NCBI GenBank assembly: GCA_019912665.1
Contig: JAIOIE010000006.1
Location: 434,001-498,000 of the forward strand
Origin: Deltaproteobacteria bacterium
GTDB lineage: Bacteria; Desulfobacterota; GWC2-55-46
Length of the DNA stretch: 64,000 nt
Direction: 5' to 3'
Below the pieces are notes generated by a model that worked only from the letters and a program-made list of their open reading frames with translations, made no database searches and was not told the DNA's origin. How positions within the stretch are numbered: position 1 is the first letter of the stretch; each line of letters begins with the position of its first letter. Position numbers and translations under genes: made by a program. Below, one piece after another: positions 8,936 to 17,115 of the stretch.

Positions 8936-9349
8936 TCAGCGCCTGTCCTGTTCCGTTGCTATTGAGAGCCTTTCCGCTCCGGCTTGCCTCGCGTTATCGA
9001 GGACGTTCACCACGACACCGTGCCTTACGCCTCTGTCGGCCCTTACTATCACAGTCCTTTCGCTATCGTGGCCGAATGCGGCCTTGAGGGCATCTTGAAG
9101 GCCGTCCATCCCAACGGCCCTGCCGTTTAATGTAATCTCCCCGATTTCGCTCACGGCCACAACCGCCCCCTTGCCCGGTTCGGCTTCAGAGCTTATTGCC
9201 CTCGGGAGCTTCACCTTGAACGAGTCGGTCATGATGAGCGGGGTCGTGACCATGAATATGACGAGGAGCACGAGCATCACGTCCGCAAGAGGCGTGATGT
9301 TTATCTCCGAGATGGTCCTCTCGTTACCTTGCCTCAGTTTCCAGCCCAT
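8936..9349 (-). CDS. ExbD/TolR family proton-channel component
   Basis: 137 residues. A short cytoplasmic N-terminus is followed by one membrane helix, PLADVMLVLLVIFMVTTPL (about 20-40), and a periplasmic domain. The Asp in PLADVML is the proton-relay residue of TolR/ExbD proteins. Paired with the ExbB/TolQ-like protein, whose 3' end it overlaps by 26 bp, it would use the proton motive force to energise an outer-membrane or envelope partner. No tolA, tonB, tolB or pal is in this window, so TolR versus ExbD cannot be decided. Confidence 0.9.
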   Translation of the reverse strand: MGWKLRQGNERTISEINITPLADVMLVLLVIFMVTTPLIMTDSFKVKLPRAISSEAEPGKGAVVAVSEIGEITLNGRAVGMDGLQDALKAAFGHDSERTVIVRADRGVRHGVVVNVLDNARQAGAERLSIATEQDRR

Positions 9350-9965
9350 GCCTGCCTATGGGGTCCGCGAACTCCGAGGCGCACGACTCGAGGTCGAGCA
9401 TGCGCCTGGAGGCTGACCTGACGAAAAGATTATACGCAACCACCGCCGGGACGGCCACGAAAAGCCCCGCAGCGGTCGCTACCAGCGCCTCGGCTATGCC
9501 GTCGGCGACGGCCGCCGGACCAGCGCCGTCCGTTACTGCAAGATCGCTGAAGGCGTGAATTATGCCGAGGACCGTTCCGAAAAGGCCTATGAATGGGGCG
9601 GTAGAACCTATAGTGCCGAGGATTCCCAGATAGCGTTCAAGCCGTGAGAGCTCCCTCCTTCCGGCAAGCTCCATTGCCTCCGCGACCTCCTCCTTCCCTT
9701 TCCCCGACCTCTCGAAGCCGGAAAGGAGTACCGGGGCAAGCGGCGAGCTATTAGCCTTGCACATCTGGTAGACAGCGGATATGCCGCTTTCACGGGCCGC
9801 CCTCTTGAGGGCAGGGAAGAACTCCTCGACGCCCCTTGAGAACTTCCTGTGCGCCCAGGCGCGCTCTAATATTATGGCTATGGAAAGGACGGAAAGGAGC
9901 GCCAGGACGGCTACGGTCATTCCGCCCTTTTGCATGAGGCCGATGAATGAGAGGTCTTCGAACAC
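9324..9965 (-). CDS. ExbB/TolQ family proton-channel component (MotA/TolQ/ExbB)
   Basis: 213 residues with three membrane helices: about 15-35 (TVAVLALLSVLSIAIILE), about 115-140 (the LGILGTIGSTAPFIGLFGTVLGII block) and about 160-180 (GLFVAVPAVVAYNLFV). The conserved GTxxxxxPFIGLFGTVxGII signature of the family is intact. The start is GTG at 9965, 8 nt after the gamma-carbonic anhydrase gene; GGAGAG lies somewhat far upstream. It forms the pentameric stator that surrounds the ExbD/TolR dimer. Confidence 0.92.
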   Translation of the reverse strand: MFEDLSFIGLMQKGGMTVAVLALLSVLSIAIILERAWAHRKFSRGVEEFFPALKRAARESGISAVYQMCKANSSPLAPVLLSGFERSGKGKEEVAEAMELAGRRELSRLERYLGILGTIGSTAPFIGLFGTVLGIIHAFSDLAVTDGAGPAAVADGIAEALVATAAGLFVAVPAVVAYNLFVRSASRRMLDLESCASEFADPIGRHGLETEAR

Positions 9966-9973
9966 TTGGTAAG

Positions 9974-10531
9974 TTATCTCTCCGAACGCGTCTTTTCGGC
10001 CTGAGGCGCACTCTCTAGCGCGTCCGGGCCAACATAGTTCCTGGTGTATTCGATATAGTTCTTAGCCGACCTCAATATCCGGGCTTTTTCCTCGGGCTTA
10101 AGCTCCCTCACGACCTTCGCTGGCATCCCGAGAACGAGCGAGCCTGGAGGGACTTTCGTCCCCTCGGTAACGAGCGCCCCGGCGCCGACGATACAGTCCT
10201 CCCCTATCTCGGCCCTGTCGAGCACTATCGCGCCCATGCCGATAAGGCACCTGTCCTTTACGGTGCAGCCGTGGAGCACCACGCTATGTCCGATAGTGAT
10301 GTCGCTTCCGATTATGAGCGGGCAGGTGTCCTTGGTGACGTGGAGGGTGGAGTTGTCCTGGACGTTGGTCCTGTCGCCGATCCTGATATAATTGACGTCG
10401 CCCCGGACCACGGCATTAAACCAGATGCTCGAGCCCTCGCCTATCCACACGTCCCCTATGACCTGGGCGCTCTCCTCCACGAATACGCTTTCATGGAGTC
10501 TGGGCCATATCCCCTTGTAAGGCTTGAGCAT
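9974..10531 (-). CDS. Gamma-carbonic anhydrase-like hexapeptide-repeat protein
   Basis: 185 residues of left-handed beta-helix hexapeptide repeats. The three metal-ligand histidines of the gamma-class are present, in NSTLHV and IGHSVVLHG. Family members trimerise, with zinc or iron at the subunit interfaces, and either hydrate CO2 or have unknown small-molecule roles (PaaY/YrdA/CaiE-like). The start at ATG 10531 (MLKPYKGIWPRL) fits the family. The frame stays open further upstream to 10639, but that extension resembles no domain. Confidence 0.88.
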   Translation of the reverse strand: MLKPYKGIWPRLHESVFVEESAQVIGDVWIGEGSSIWFNAVVRGDVNYIRIGDRTNVQDNSTLHVTKDTCPLIIGSDITIGHSVVLHGCTVKDRCLIGMGAIVLDRAEIGEDCIVGAGALVTEGTKVPPGSLVLGMPAKVVRELKPEEKARILRSAKNYIEYTRNYVGPDALESAPQAEKTRSER

Positions 10532-10697
10532 TTCCAACCCCGCGGAAAAAAGCCTGGTAAATTCTATTAATATACCAAAAAAGACCGGGAACCACAAAGG
10601 GAAAATGGGTCCTCGCCGGACTGGCAATTGCACCTGCACGCTTTATTGTAGCCGGAGCCGCTGCCTTCCGTACGTAAACATATCGACATTACCCTGT

Positions 10698-12086
10698 TCA
10701 GGCCGGTATGAACTCTACCCTCAGGGCCCTAAGCGCACCCTTTTCGACCCTGTAGAGGCAGGATCGCCTCAAGCCCGCGACCCAGACGATATCGCTACCG
10801 GCCAGGACAATGGGCGTCCGCCGCCTCTCTCCAGGCGGGATTTTCATGTCTATGAAGAGGTCCTTAAGTTTCCTTCGCCCCTTCATGCCGAATGGCACGA
10901 GCCTGTCCCCCGGGCGCGCCTGCCTCGCTACGAGGGGTCCTCCGGAGAGCACCTTGGGGTCGAACCAGGCCACAGCCTCGCCTTCCTTAAAGTCCCCTGC
11001 CGGAGGCTTTTTCAGTTCGGCCCTGAACTCTCCAATTCCCTCGATAACGGTACTTCCAGGGACATTGATGGCCGTCTCGAAAGCAGGCGCTTCCGGGGCC
11101 TCCTCGACGGTCACGACTACCCTGTCATATACGCGCTCCGCCCGTATCCCGCCAGGCAGCGAAATAGAGGCGTTCGGCTTTTTTCCCCTCGCCATCTCCG
11201 TGAAGGCCTCGACATGGGCGCTCCCGAGCTCAAGGCCGTCTTTCCCGAGAGTTCTTCCGGCAAGGAGAAAGACCCTGGCGATTATCGCCCCGTGGGCTCT
11301 CAGAAGTTTAAGCCTATCTAGCGTTATTGAACCGGTGCGCACCTCAATAGAGACGGAGCTAAAGGCCTTGGCCGCAGCCTTTTCGATGTACTCGTCATCG
11401 GTTCGCAAGAGCGCGGCTGTCCGCGATAGCGTATCCTTGATATTGGGGTTATATTCCCGCTCAAGTCCGGGGATGAGGTCGAGACGTATGCGGTTCCTGA
11501 GATATTTGCGTTCGAGGTTGGTAGAGTCGGTGACGAATGAAAGGGCCTCAGCCGAGGCGTATCCCTCGATCTCTTTCCTGCTAACGGAAAGGAGCGGCCT
11601 TATGTATTTATCCCTCTTCGCCGGGATCCCCGCGAGGCCTGAAAGGGATGCGCCCTTCAGAAGGCGCATAAGGACCGTCTCGGCCTGGTCGTCGAGGGTA
11701 TGACCGAGCGCTATCTTTCCTGCCTTGTGGAGCGAAGCGACCCTTTCAAGAAACTCGTATCTCATCGTCCTCGCGGCCTCCTGGGGCGAGCCCGGAACCT
11801 TCTTAAGCTCTCCTGGTTTCAGTCTCCCGCCCTCGAACTGCAGGCCGAGGCTTTTCGCAAACCTTTCCGTGAAAAGGTAGTCCCTCCTGGATTCGGGGCC
11901 TCTTAGCCCGTGGTCAAGGTGGGCGACGATTATACTGAGCCGGTATTCCTTACTCATACTCCATAGGAGATGGAGCATGACTACCGAATCGGCCCCGCCT
12001 GAAACGGCTGCGACAATGGTATCGCGAGGCGAAAGCATCCGGCTTCGCCTTATCTCTTCCCTTAATCGGATGAGAAGATCGGACAT
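10698..12086 (-). CDS. tilS: tRNA(Ile)-lysidine synthase
   Basis: Adds lysine to C34 of the tRNA-Ile with a CAU anticodon, converting its specificity from AUG to AUA. The PP-loop SGGADS sits at residues 29-34. The N-terminal ATPase domain is followed by the TilS substrate-binding and C-terminal domains, which have the expected length (462 residues). The start is placed at ATG 12086, preceded by AAGG and at the usual distance from the PP-loop; ATG 12125 has no Shine-Dalgarno sequence but cannot be excluded. AUA codons appear frequent in this genome, which makes the enzyme important here. Confidence 0.93.
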   Translation of the reverse strand: MSDLLIRLREEIRRSRMLSPRDTIVAAVSGGADSVVMLHLLWSMSKEYRLSIIVAHLDHGLRGPESRRDYLFTERFAKSLGLQFEGGRLKPGELKKVPGSPQEAARTMRYEFLERVASLHKAGKIALGHTLDDQAETVLMRLLKGASLSGLAGIPAKRDKYIRPLLSVSRKEIEGYASAEALSFVTDSTNLERKYLRNRIRLDLIPGLEREYNPNIKDTLSRTAALLRTDDEYIEKAAAKAFSSVSIEVRTGSITLDRLKLLRAHGAIIARVFLLAGRTLGKDGLELGSAHVEAFTEMARGKKPNASISLPGGIRAERVYDRVVVTVEEAPEAPAFETAINVPGSTVIEGIGEFRAELKKPPAGDFKEGEAVAWFDPKVLSGGPLVARQARPGDRLVPFGMKGRRKLKDLFIDMKIPPGERRRTPIVLAGSDIVWVAGLRRSCLYRVEKGALRALRVEFIPA

Positions 12087-12152
12087 TCTTTTTAGCCTTA
12101 AATGAATGAGTGCCGGTTCCGGCATCTTTGTGTAATACCGGAAGCCTGTCTG

Positions 12153-12182
12153 ATTATACTTTCATGGAGGTGCTTAAGACAA
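12153..12182 (-). promoter_or_regulatory. Sigma-70-type promoter of tilS
   Basis: On the minus strand, TTGTCT (12182-12177) is followed by an 18-bp spacer and a perfect TATAAT (12158-12153). Transcription would start near 12146, leaving a leader of about 20 or 60 nt depending on the tilS start used. Confidence 0.6.
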
Positions 12183-12205
12183 GGGAATCCCTGAGGTGAA
12201 ATGGA

Positions 12206-12241
12206 ATCGAGCCGGGGCAGATGAAACTCCCCGGCCTCGAT
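12206..12241 (-). terminator. Strong stem-loop after the feo operon
   Basis: ATCGAGCCGGGG (12206-12217) pairs with CCCCGGCCTCGAT (12229-12241), a 12-bp stem with one bulged base. It lies about 90 nt past the last gene of the iron operon and upstream of the tilS promoter. The T-tract is weak (TTCCATTT), so termination is an inference. A second stem, CAGCCGG-N4-CCGGCTG, lies just upstream near 12281-12298. Confidence 0.45.
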
Positions 12242-12328
12242 CGCAAAAGCGCACTGGGCAAAGACCTTTTAATCAGCCCTTCAGCCGGTCTGCCGGCTGG
12301 GCCCTTAGGCCAAGGACGAATCCTCGCC

Positions 12329-12457
12329 TTACCCTTCCTTGTCGCACCCGGTCGAGCAGCCCTGGCAATGGCCCTTCTTTTTCCAGAGCGAGCGGTAGAG
12401 AACATAGAGCGCTCCGCCTATTATGGCAACTGCTATGATTATGTCCGCAAGTCCCAT
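12329..12457 (-). CDS. FeoB-associated Cys-rich membrane protein
   Basis: A 42-residue protein: an N-terminal membrane helix (ADIIIAVAIIGGALYVLYRSL), a Lys patch, then a Cys-rich tail, GHCQGCSTGCDKEG. This is the typical layout of the small proteins encoded next to feoB. The start is ATG 12457 with AAAGGGGG 8-9 nt upstream, 19 nt after the feoB stop. The role is unknown but presumed to lie in ferrous iron uptake, with the three Cys possibly handling Fe2+ on the cytoplasmic side. Confidence 0.85.
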   Translation of the reverse strand: MGLADIIIAVAIIGGALYVLYRSLWKKKGHCQGCSTGCDKEG

Positions 12458-12476
12458 GACATACCCCCTTTCTAGG

Positions 12477-14687
12477 CTACCCGAGCCCCAGGAGCCTGCC
12501 GCCCTGGTAGATGACGAACGCGGCGGTCCACGCCAGGGCACTCTGGTAGGCGAACGCTATACCGAACCACTTCCAGGTGCCGAACTCGTGCCTCATGGCT
12601 ATGGCGACAACCACGCACGGCATGTAAAGGAGCACGAACACCATGAAGGCGTAGGCGGTAAGCGGGGTGAACGCACCCTGCACGACCTTCCTCAACGACT
12701 CGCCGCTTTCGTCCTCGGCCGAGATGCTGGCTATCCCGAAGGTGGAGAAGACGTTCGTCCCGGCGTCCCTCAACGCCCCGCCAAAGGAGGTCACGACCTC
12801 GGCAAGGTCCTCGCCGAAGGTAGGCGGCTCGCCCTCTTCCTCCTCCGCGGCCTCCGATATGTATATCTCTCCCATGGTCCCCACGACTATTTCCTTGGCG
12901 ATAAGGCCGGATATGAGGGACGAGGCGGCCTCCCAGTTCCCGAACCCTATGGGGGCCAGCACCGGCGCTACCGCCTGCCCCATCTGACCGAGATACGAGT
13001 CCTTCTTCTGCTCGACGCCCCACGGCAGGTTAAGGAGGAACCAGATGAGTATCGAGACCGCGAGTATGTAGGTGCCGGCCTTTATGAGGAAGTGCTTGCC
13101 CTTCTCCCAGGTGTGTATCATGAGGCTTTTGAAAGACGGCATCCTGTAGGGCGGAAGCTCCATTATGAAGACCGGCGCCTCCCCCCTGAAAAGGGTCCTC
13201 TTGAAGACCATGCCAGCGAGCACGGCAAGGACTATCCCGAGGACATAAAGGGACCAGAGGACGGTCCCGGCGCTCGCCGCGAAGAAGACCCCGACGAACA
13301 GCACGTATACCGGGAGCCTCGCGCCGCAGGACATGAGCGGAATCAGGAGGGCCGTAAGGGCCTTGTCCCTCGGGTTCTCGAGCGTCCTCGTCGCGTATAT
13401 GGCCGGGACGTTGCAGCCGAAGCCCATGAGCATCGGTATGAAGGACTTGCCGTGGAGCCCCATCGAGTGCATGGCCCTGTCCATGACGAACGCCGCCCTT
13501 GCCATGTAGCCGCTCCCCTCGAGGAAGCTTATGAAAAAGAGCATGGCGAAGATGACCGGCACGAATACGAGCACGAAACCGACTCCGGCGATTATGCCCT
13601 CGGTCACGAGCGAGACCGTCCAGTCCGGGGCGGATATGGCCCCCATGACCGCAGCCGCCCACCTGCTGAACGGCCCCGCCGTGACGCCGTCGATCCAGTC
13701 GACAAAAGGCGTGGAGATATCGAACGTAAGCTTGAACATGACCCACATGGCCGCGAGGAATATGGGTATGCCGAGCACGCGGTTAAGCACTATGGCGTCT
13801 ATCTTTTCCGTAAGCTCCCGCTTCCTCGTCTCGGGTTTCTTCAAGACCTCGCGTGAAAGGCCAGCGGCCTGCGCGTATCTCGCGTCCGCCATGAGCGACT
13901 GCATGTCAGGGCCGTGCGCTTTTTTGAGGTGCGCTATTCCCTCATCGTTCGACAGGATGCCGCCGATAGCGGCTTCACCCGCAACTTTTTCATCGCCCTC
14001 CAGGAGCTTGAAAGCGAGCCAGCGCGCCGGATACTTCTCGGCAAGCCGCGGGGCCGACTCTTGCATCTTCGAAGATAGCGACCTCACGGCGGCCTCTATG
14101 TCCTCTCCGTAGTTGAGGGCGCGGGGCCTGTGCGCTTCGGGGTCCTGGGCAATGGAAAGCGCCGCCTTGAGGAGCCCGTCCAATCCTTTTTTCCTGGTGG
14201 CAACGGTCGGGACGACCATGACCCCGAGTAGGTCGCTGAGCTTATTTATGTCGATGCTCATGCCCTTCTGCTCGGCTTCGTCATAGATATTGAGCGCGAT
14301 TACGACCGGGATGCCTAGCTCGAGGAGCTGGACGGTCAAGTACAGGTTCCTTTCGAGGTTGGTAGAGTCGACGACGTTGATTATGACGTCCGGTTTCTTG
14401 TGGACGAGGTAGTCGCGCGCTATTATCTCTTCCTGGGTGTACGGGCTCAGGCTGTAGGTGCCGGGGAGGTCCACAAGCTTAAGGTCCCGGCCCTCGAATG
14501 AGAAGGCGGCCTCTTTCTTTTCAACTGTGACGCCGGGCCAGTTGCCTACATGTAGCCTTGTACCGGCTATCGCGTTTATGAGCGTCGATTTCCCGGAGTT
14601 CGGGTTACCGGCGACCGCGATCGCCACCTTCCTTTCGAGCGCCCGCGCACCCGGCGCCTTGCTCTCGGCAACTTCTACTGAGCTCAT
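12477..14687 (-). CDS. feoB: Ferrous iron transporter FeoB
   Basis: 736-residue GTPase-coupled Fe2+ permease of the inner membrane. The N-terminal G domain has G1 GNPNSGKST (27-35), G3 DLPGTYS (73-79) and G4 NIYD (133-136). It is followed by the helical GDI-like domain and a C-terminal membrane part with the two Cys-containing gate repeats (GFGCNVPAIYATRTLENPRD and SCGARLPVYVLF). Length and motifs indicate an intact transporter. The start ATG overlaps the feoA stop (ATGA), so translation is coupled. Confidence 0.97.
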   Translation of the reverse strand: MSSVEVAESKAPGARALERKVAIAVAGNPNSGKSTLINAIAGTRLHVGNWPGVTVEKKEAAFSFEGRDLKLVDLPGTYSLSPYTQEEIIARDYLVHKKPDVIINVVDSTNLERNLYLTVQLLELGIPVVIALNIYDEAEQKGMSIDINKLSDLLGVMVVPTVATRKKGLDGLLKAALSIAQDPEAHRPRALNYGEDIEAAVRSLSSKMQESAPRLAEKYPARWLAFKLLEGDEKVAGEAAIGGILSNDEGIAHLKKAHGPDMQSLMADARYAQAAGLSREVLKKPETRKRELTEKIDAIVLNRVLGIPIFLAAMWVMFKLTFDISTPFVDWIDGVTAGPFSRWAAAVMGAISAPDWTVSLVTEGIIAGVGFVLVFVPVIFAMLFFISFLEGSGYMARAAFVMDRAMHSMGLHGKSFIPMLMGFGCNVPAIYATRTLENPRDKALTALLIPLMSCGARLPVYVLFVGVFFAASAGTVLWSLYVLGIVLAVLAGMVFKRTLFRGEAPVFIMELPPYRMPSFKSLMIHTWEKGKHFLIKAGTYILAVSILIWFLLNLPWGVEQKKDSYLGQMGQAVAPVLAPIGFGNWEAASSLISGLIAKEIVVGTMGEIYISEAAEEEEGEPPTFGEDLAEVVTSFGGALRDAGTNVFSTFGIASISAEDESGESLRKVVQGAFTPLTAYAFMVFVLLYMPCVVVAIAMRHEFGTWKWFGIAFAYQSALAWTAAFVIYQGGRLLGLG

Positions 14688-14911
14688 CTCAGCACCTCCA
14701 CGCTTATGCCCTCGGCCTCTCTTTTTCTCAGGGAGAGCTTGTAGCTCTTTATGGTCACCTCAATGGGGTCTCCGAGAGGGGCGACCTTTTCGACCCTCAC
14801 CTCCTCGCCGTGCACGACACCCATGTCCATGAGCCTCCTTTTGAGCGGGCCTGAGATTCCGAGGGCGATTATCTTCCCCTTTTCCCCAGGTTTCAGCATG
14901 GAGAGGTTCAT
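14684..14911 (-). CDS. feoA: FeoA family protein (second copy)
   Basis: 75-residue SH3-like cytoplasmic protein needed for FeoB activity in characterised systems. The family pattern LKPGEKGKIIAL...LKRRLMDMGVVHGEEVRVEKVAPLGDPIEVTIKSYKLSLRKREA is complete. AGGAGG lies 8 nt before the ATG and overlaps the end of the first feoA. The 4-bp overlap with feoB supports a joint function. Confidence 0.95.
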   Translation of the reverse strand: MNLSMLKPGEKGKIIALGISGPLKRRLMDMGVVHGEEVRVEKVAPLGDPIEVTIKSYKLSLRKREAEGISVEVLR

Positions 14912-14913
14912 AT

Positions 14914-15177
14914 CTATATCCTCCTCAGGAATATCCTCATCGCCATGCCCCTGGCGAGCGCTATCCTCGATTCGTCCACCTTGATGAGCATGGGCCCGCT
15001 GCCTTCGTTCCGCAGCACCTCCACGACCTTGCCGTTCCTTATGCCCATGTTCTCGGCATGGCAGTGGCTCTTCTCCTTTTCACGGCATTCCGCCCCGGCC
15101 TGGAGCTCCGCCGCATTGGCCTTTATCTCCAGAACCTCACCCCTTTCGCCCGACATGAAAAGCCCCAAAGGCATCAT
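14914..15177 (-). CDS. FeoA domain protein with Cys/His insertion (first copy)
   Basis: 87 residues. The C-terminal half follows the FeoA fold (NMGIRNGKVVEVLRN...PMLIKVDESRIALARGMAMRIFL). The N-terminal loop carries AECREKEKSHCHAENMG, placing two Cys and two His within about a dozen residues, which could form a metal site absent from the second copy. The start is the first of two adjacent ATG codons (15177), with AAGGAGG 5 nt upstream. It is cotranscribed with the second feoA, 2 nt away. Confidence 0.88.
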   Translation of the reverse strand: MMPLGLFMSGERGEVLEIKANAAELQAGAECREKEKSHCHAENMGIRNGKVVEVLRNEGSGPMLIKVDESRIALARGMAMRIFLRRI

Positions 15178-15217
15178 GGCTGCCTCCTTCCTGATTGCGT
15201 GTGCCGGCTTCCGCGGC

Positions 15218-16327
15218 TCAGAACTGGACCGCGAGCTGGACTGTTACAAGGTCCCTGTCCCCGGCGTTATCAGCGAACTCGCCATGAAGGAACTCGATTG
15301 ACGTTGATACGTTCTCGAAGAGCGCGTACGAAGCGGCTGCCCCGTACTGCCTCTTGGGGAAGCCCGCGAAATCGTCGCTCCCCTCGTATTTTGCGGCTAC
15401 TTCAAGCTTGTCCGAGACGTCGTAGGCGACCTCTAAATTGTAAGCCATTGGCTTGTCTCCGCCCGCATTGACGGAAGCGAGATCTGCAGGATCGAACCTT
15501 TTTACGGCGGAGATATATTCAGCGCTGGCCTGGACAGCGCCTTTAGTGATGCTGGCGAATGCGCCCCATCCGGCCACGGTGTCCGTCATGAAAGGGGTTA
15601 TATTGGTATCGAAAAGGCCTGCGTCGCTGTCGGCGATATCGGAAAGATAAAAGGCGCTGAGGACGATATCCTCGTTCGGGGCATAAGATGCTGAAAGGAC
15701 ATAGTCCCTGACGTTATCCTCGTCGCCCTGTTCGGCTACCGAGCCCCTGAACGCTCCGGCGGAAAGCCCGAGCGGGCCTGCCGAATATGAAACGAGGAGC
15801 GCCGTCTCGTTAGTCTCGCCGAGCTCGAGCGTGAGCGGGTCGGAGATGAAATGGCTCTCGAATACGCCGAAGGGCAGGTACATCTTCCCGGCAGTGAGGC
15901 TCACGCCCTCGGCAAGGTCGATGATGATAGTGCCCTCGTCGATATCTACGAAATCCGTTTCGTCCTCCTCCCATAGGAAGAGGACATGCGTCCTTACCCT
16001 GTCGTTTATCTTCGCATCGATTGCGAGCTCGAAAGTTGCAAGCGTTATGTCCGAGGAGTTTCCGTCAACGTCGTTGCTGTCGACGTGAGCCTCGACCTCC
16101 AGAAGCCCGCCTAATTGTATCCTGTCGGATATCATTGCCTTGAGCCCCGGCTCTTTCTTCTCTTCGAGCGTGTGGTACAGTTCTGCCTGGGTCTTTTCGA
16201 TCTTGAGTACCCGCTCGTTGAGATCGCTCAGCTCGTCGGCATCGGCAAGCTGCGGGGTAAACGCAAGCACGCCTGGAACGAGCGCCAAAAACGCAGCTTT
16301 AGAAAGTCTATTCAGGAATGAACGCAT
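15218..16327 (-). CDS. LbtU-like outer-membrane porin of the iron operon
   Basis: 369 residues. A signal peptide ends near residue 30. A short coiled-coil-like segment (LSDLNERVLKIEKTQAELYHTLEEK) is followed by an acidic beta-barrel with alternating strands and a C-terminal Phe. The overall plan resembles LbtU-family siderophore porins first described in Legionella. It is the first gene of the Fur-controlled unit, followed 40 nt later by feoA-feoA-feoB, so it probably lets iron or an iron chelate cross the outer membrane. GGAGGG precedes the ATG at 16327. Substrate specificity cannot be read from the sequence. Confidence 0.85.
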   Translation of the reverse strand: MRSFLNRLSKAAFLALVPGVLAFTPQLADADELSDLNERVLKIEKTQAELYHTLEEKKEPGLKAMISDRIQLGGLLEVEAHVDSNDVDGNSSDITLATFELAIDAKINDRVRTHVLFLWEEDETDFVDIDEGTIIIDLAEGVSLTAGKMYLPFGVFESHFISDPLTLELGETNETALLVSYSAGPLGLSAGAFRGSVAEQGDEDNVRDYVLSASYAPNEDIVLSAFYLSDIADSDAGLFDTNITPFMTDTVAGWGAFASITKGAVQASAEYISAVKRFDPADLASVNAGGDKPMAYNLEVAYDVSDKLEVAAKYEGSDDFAGFPKRQYGAAASYALFENVSTSIEFLHGEFADNAGDRDLVTVQLAVQF

Positions 16328-16352
16328 TGCAAGCCCTCCGGACGTTTATTTT

Positions 16353-16371
16353 GATTCTGAATATCATTTTC
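16353..16371 (-). promoter_or_regulatory. Fur box
   Basis: Minus-strand GAAAATGATATTCAGAATC matches the 19-bp consensus GATAATGATAATCATTATC at 15 positions. It overlaps the -10 region of the porin/feo promoter and lies 26-44 bp upstream of the porin start. Fe2+-Fur would block transcription when iron is sufficient. Confidence 0.82.
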
Positions 16372-16386
16372 AAAATACCGTGTCAA
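16358..16386 (-). promoter_or_regulatory. Promoter of the porin-feo operon
   Basis: On the minus strand, a perfect TTGACA (16386-16381) is followed by a 17-bp spacer and TATTCA (16363-16358). The Fur box covers the spacer and the -10, the classic repression geometry. The remaining gap to the PilZ gene (16387-16582) holds a hairpin GGGCGC-GTG-GCGCCC (16561-16575) and two imperfect acgggcgg...acgggaga repeats near 16430 and 16496, and no gene. Confidence 0.7.
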
Positions 16387-16582
16387 CAACTTTCTTTGGG
16401 GACAGCGGGGGAAGATGCCGGAATATGCACGGGCGGACTCACGGGAGACTACGCCAAGCGGCGGATAACATTGAGAAAACTACCTGGGCTTTTAACGGGC
16501 GGCTTTACGGGAGAATTTAACAGGATAGAGAGATGCTTGTGCTGTGCTGCGCGGCGGGCCGGGCGCGTGGCGCCCTCCCCTC

Positions 16583-17113
16583 TTACGGCTTGTTCTTCTC
16601 GCTCCGGAGCATCTGCCTCTGGCGTGCGAAGATGTACTTTATTATCTTGTCGCGGGTCGTGTCGTCAATATCGGTGTACCTGACCACGGTCTCGAAGCCG
16701 TCCGCCGCTGGGACCGACCTCACGACCTCGCATTTGAGCTTTATGACATGGGCGTAGGTGGGGAGAAAGGTCTTAAGCACGAGCTTGTCGCCCACATCGA
16801 ACTTCTCCTTGGCCAGGAATCTCAGGCCCCCGCCGCTTATGTTGACCTCCCTCGCCTCGGGCATGTTGAAGCCGTTCTTTTCCGAGAGGTGGTTGAGGAG
16901 TATATTGAGCTTCTGGTTTATGTCGAAAAGGAGCTCGTAAAGCTTCGGGTTCTCCTCGGGCTTGGGCTCTATCTCGTCAAAAAGAAGCTCCCAGTCGAAT
17001 ACCGTCTTCGGCTCCTCGGCCCCTTCGTCGAGCGCCTCGTAGTATACCGGTATGACGTCGTTCGTCCTTACGAACTCGCGCCTGGGGTCCTGTTCCATCT
17101 CTTCTTCGCTCAT
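16583..17113 (-). CDS. PilZ domain c-di-GMP-binding protein
   Basis: 176 residues. The c-di-GMP-binding signature is present: RREFVR (R12 and R16 as RxxxR) near the N-terminus and NISGGG at 91-96. Between them is an unusual 70-residue acidic helical insert (EPKTVFDWELLFDEIEPKPEENPKLYELL...). Such proteins pass the c-di-GMP level to motility or surface machinery. It is the last gene of an operon starting with two response regulators, one of which carries a c-di-GMP phosphodiesterase domain, 2 nt upstream. This suggests that enzyme and effector work together. Confidence 0.87.
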   Translation of the reverse strand: MSEEEMEQDPRREFVRTNDVIPVYYEALDEGAEEPKTVFDWELLFDEIEPKPEENPKLYELLFDINQKLNILLNHLSEKNGFNMPEAREVNISGGGLRFLAKEKFDVGDKLVLKTFLPTYAHVIKLKCEVVRSVPAADGFETVVRYTDIDDTTRDKIIKYIFARQRQMLRSEKNKP

Positions 17114-17115
17114 GT

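Noticed and set aside
8936..9965. A complete Tol-Pal or TonB system
   Set aside because: Only the TolQ/ExbB-like and TolR/ExbD-like genes are present; no tolA, tolB, pal or tonB in the window.
10532..10639. N-terminal extension of the gamma-carbonic anhydrase
   Set aside because: The added 36 residues match no domain, have no ribosome-binding site, and the family begins at the internal Met.
12423..13856. 477-codon plus-strand frame antisense to feoB
   Set aside because: Low-complexity Glu/Arg/Pro/His-rich translation typical of the antisense frame of a GC-rich gene; feoB on the other strand has every expected motif.
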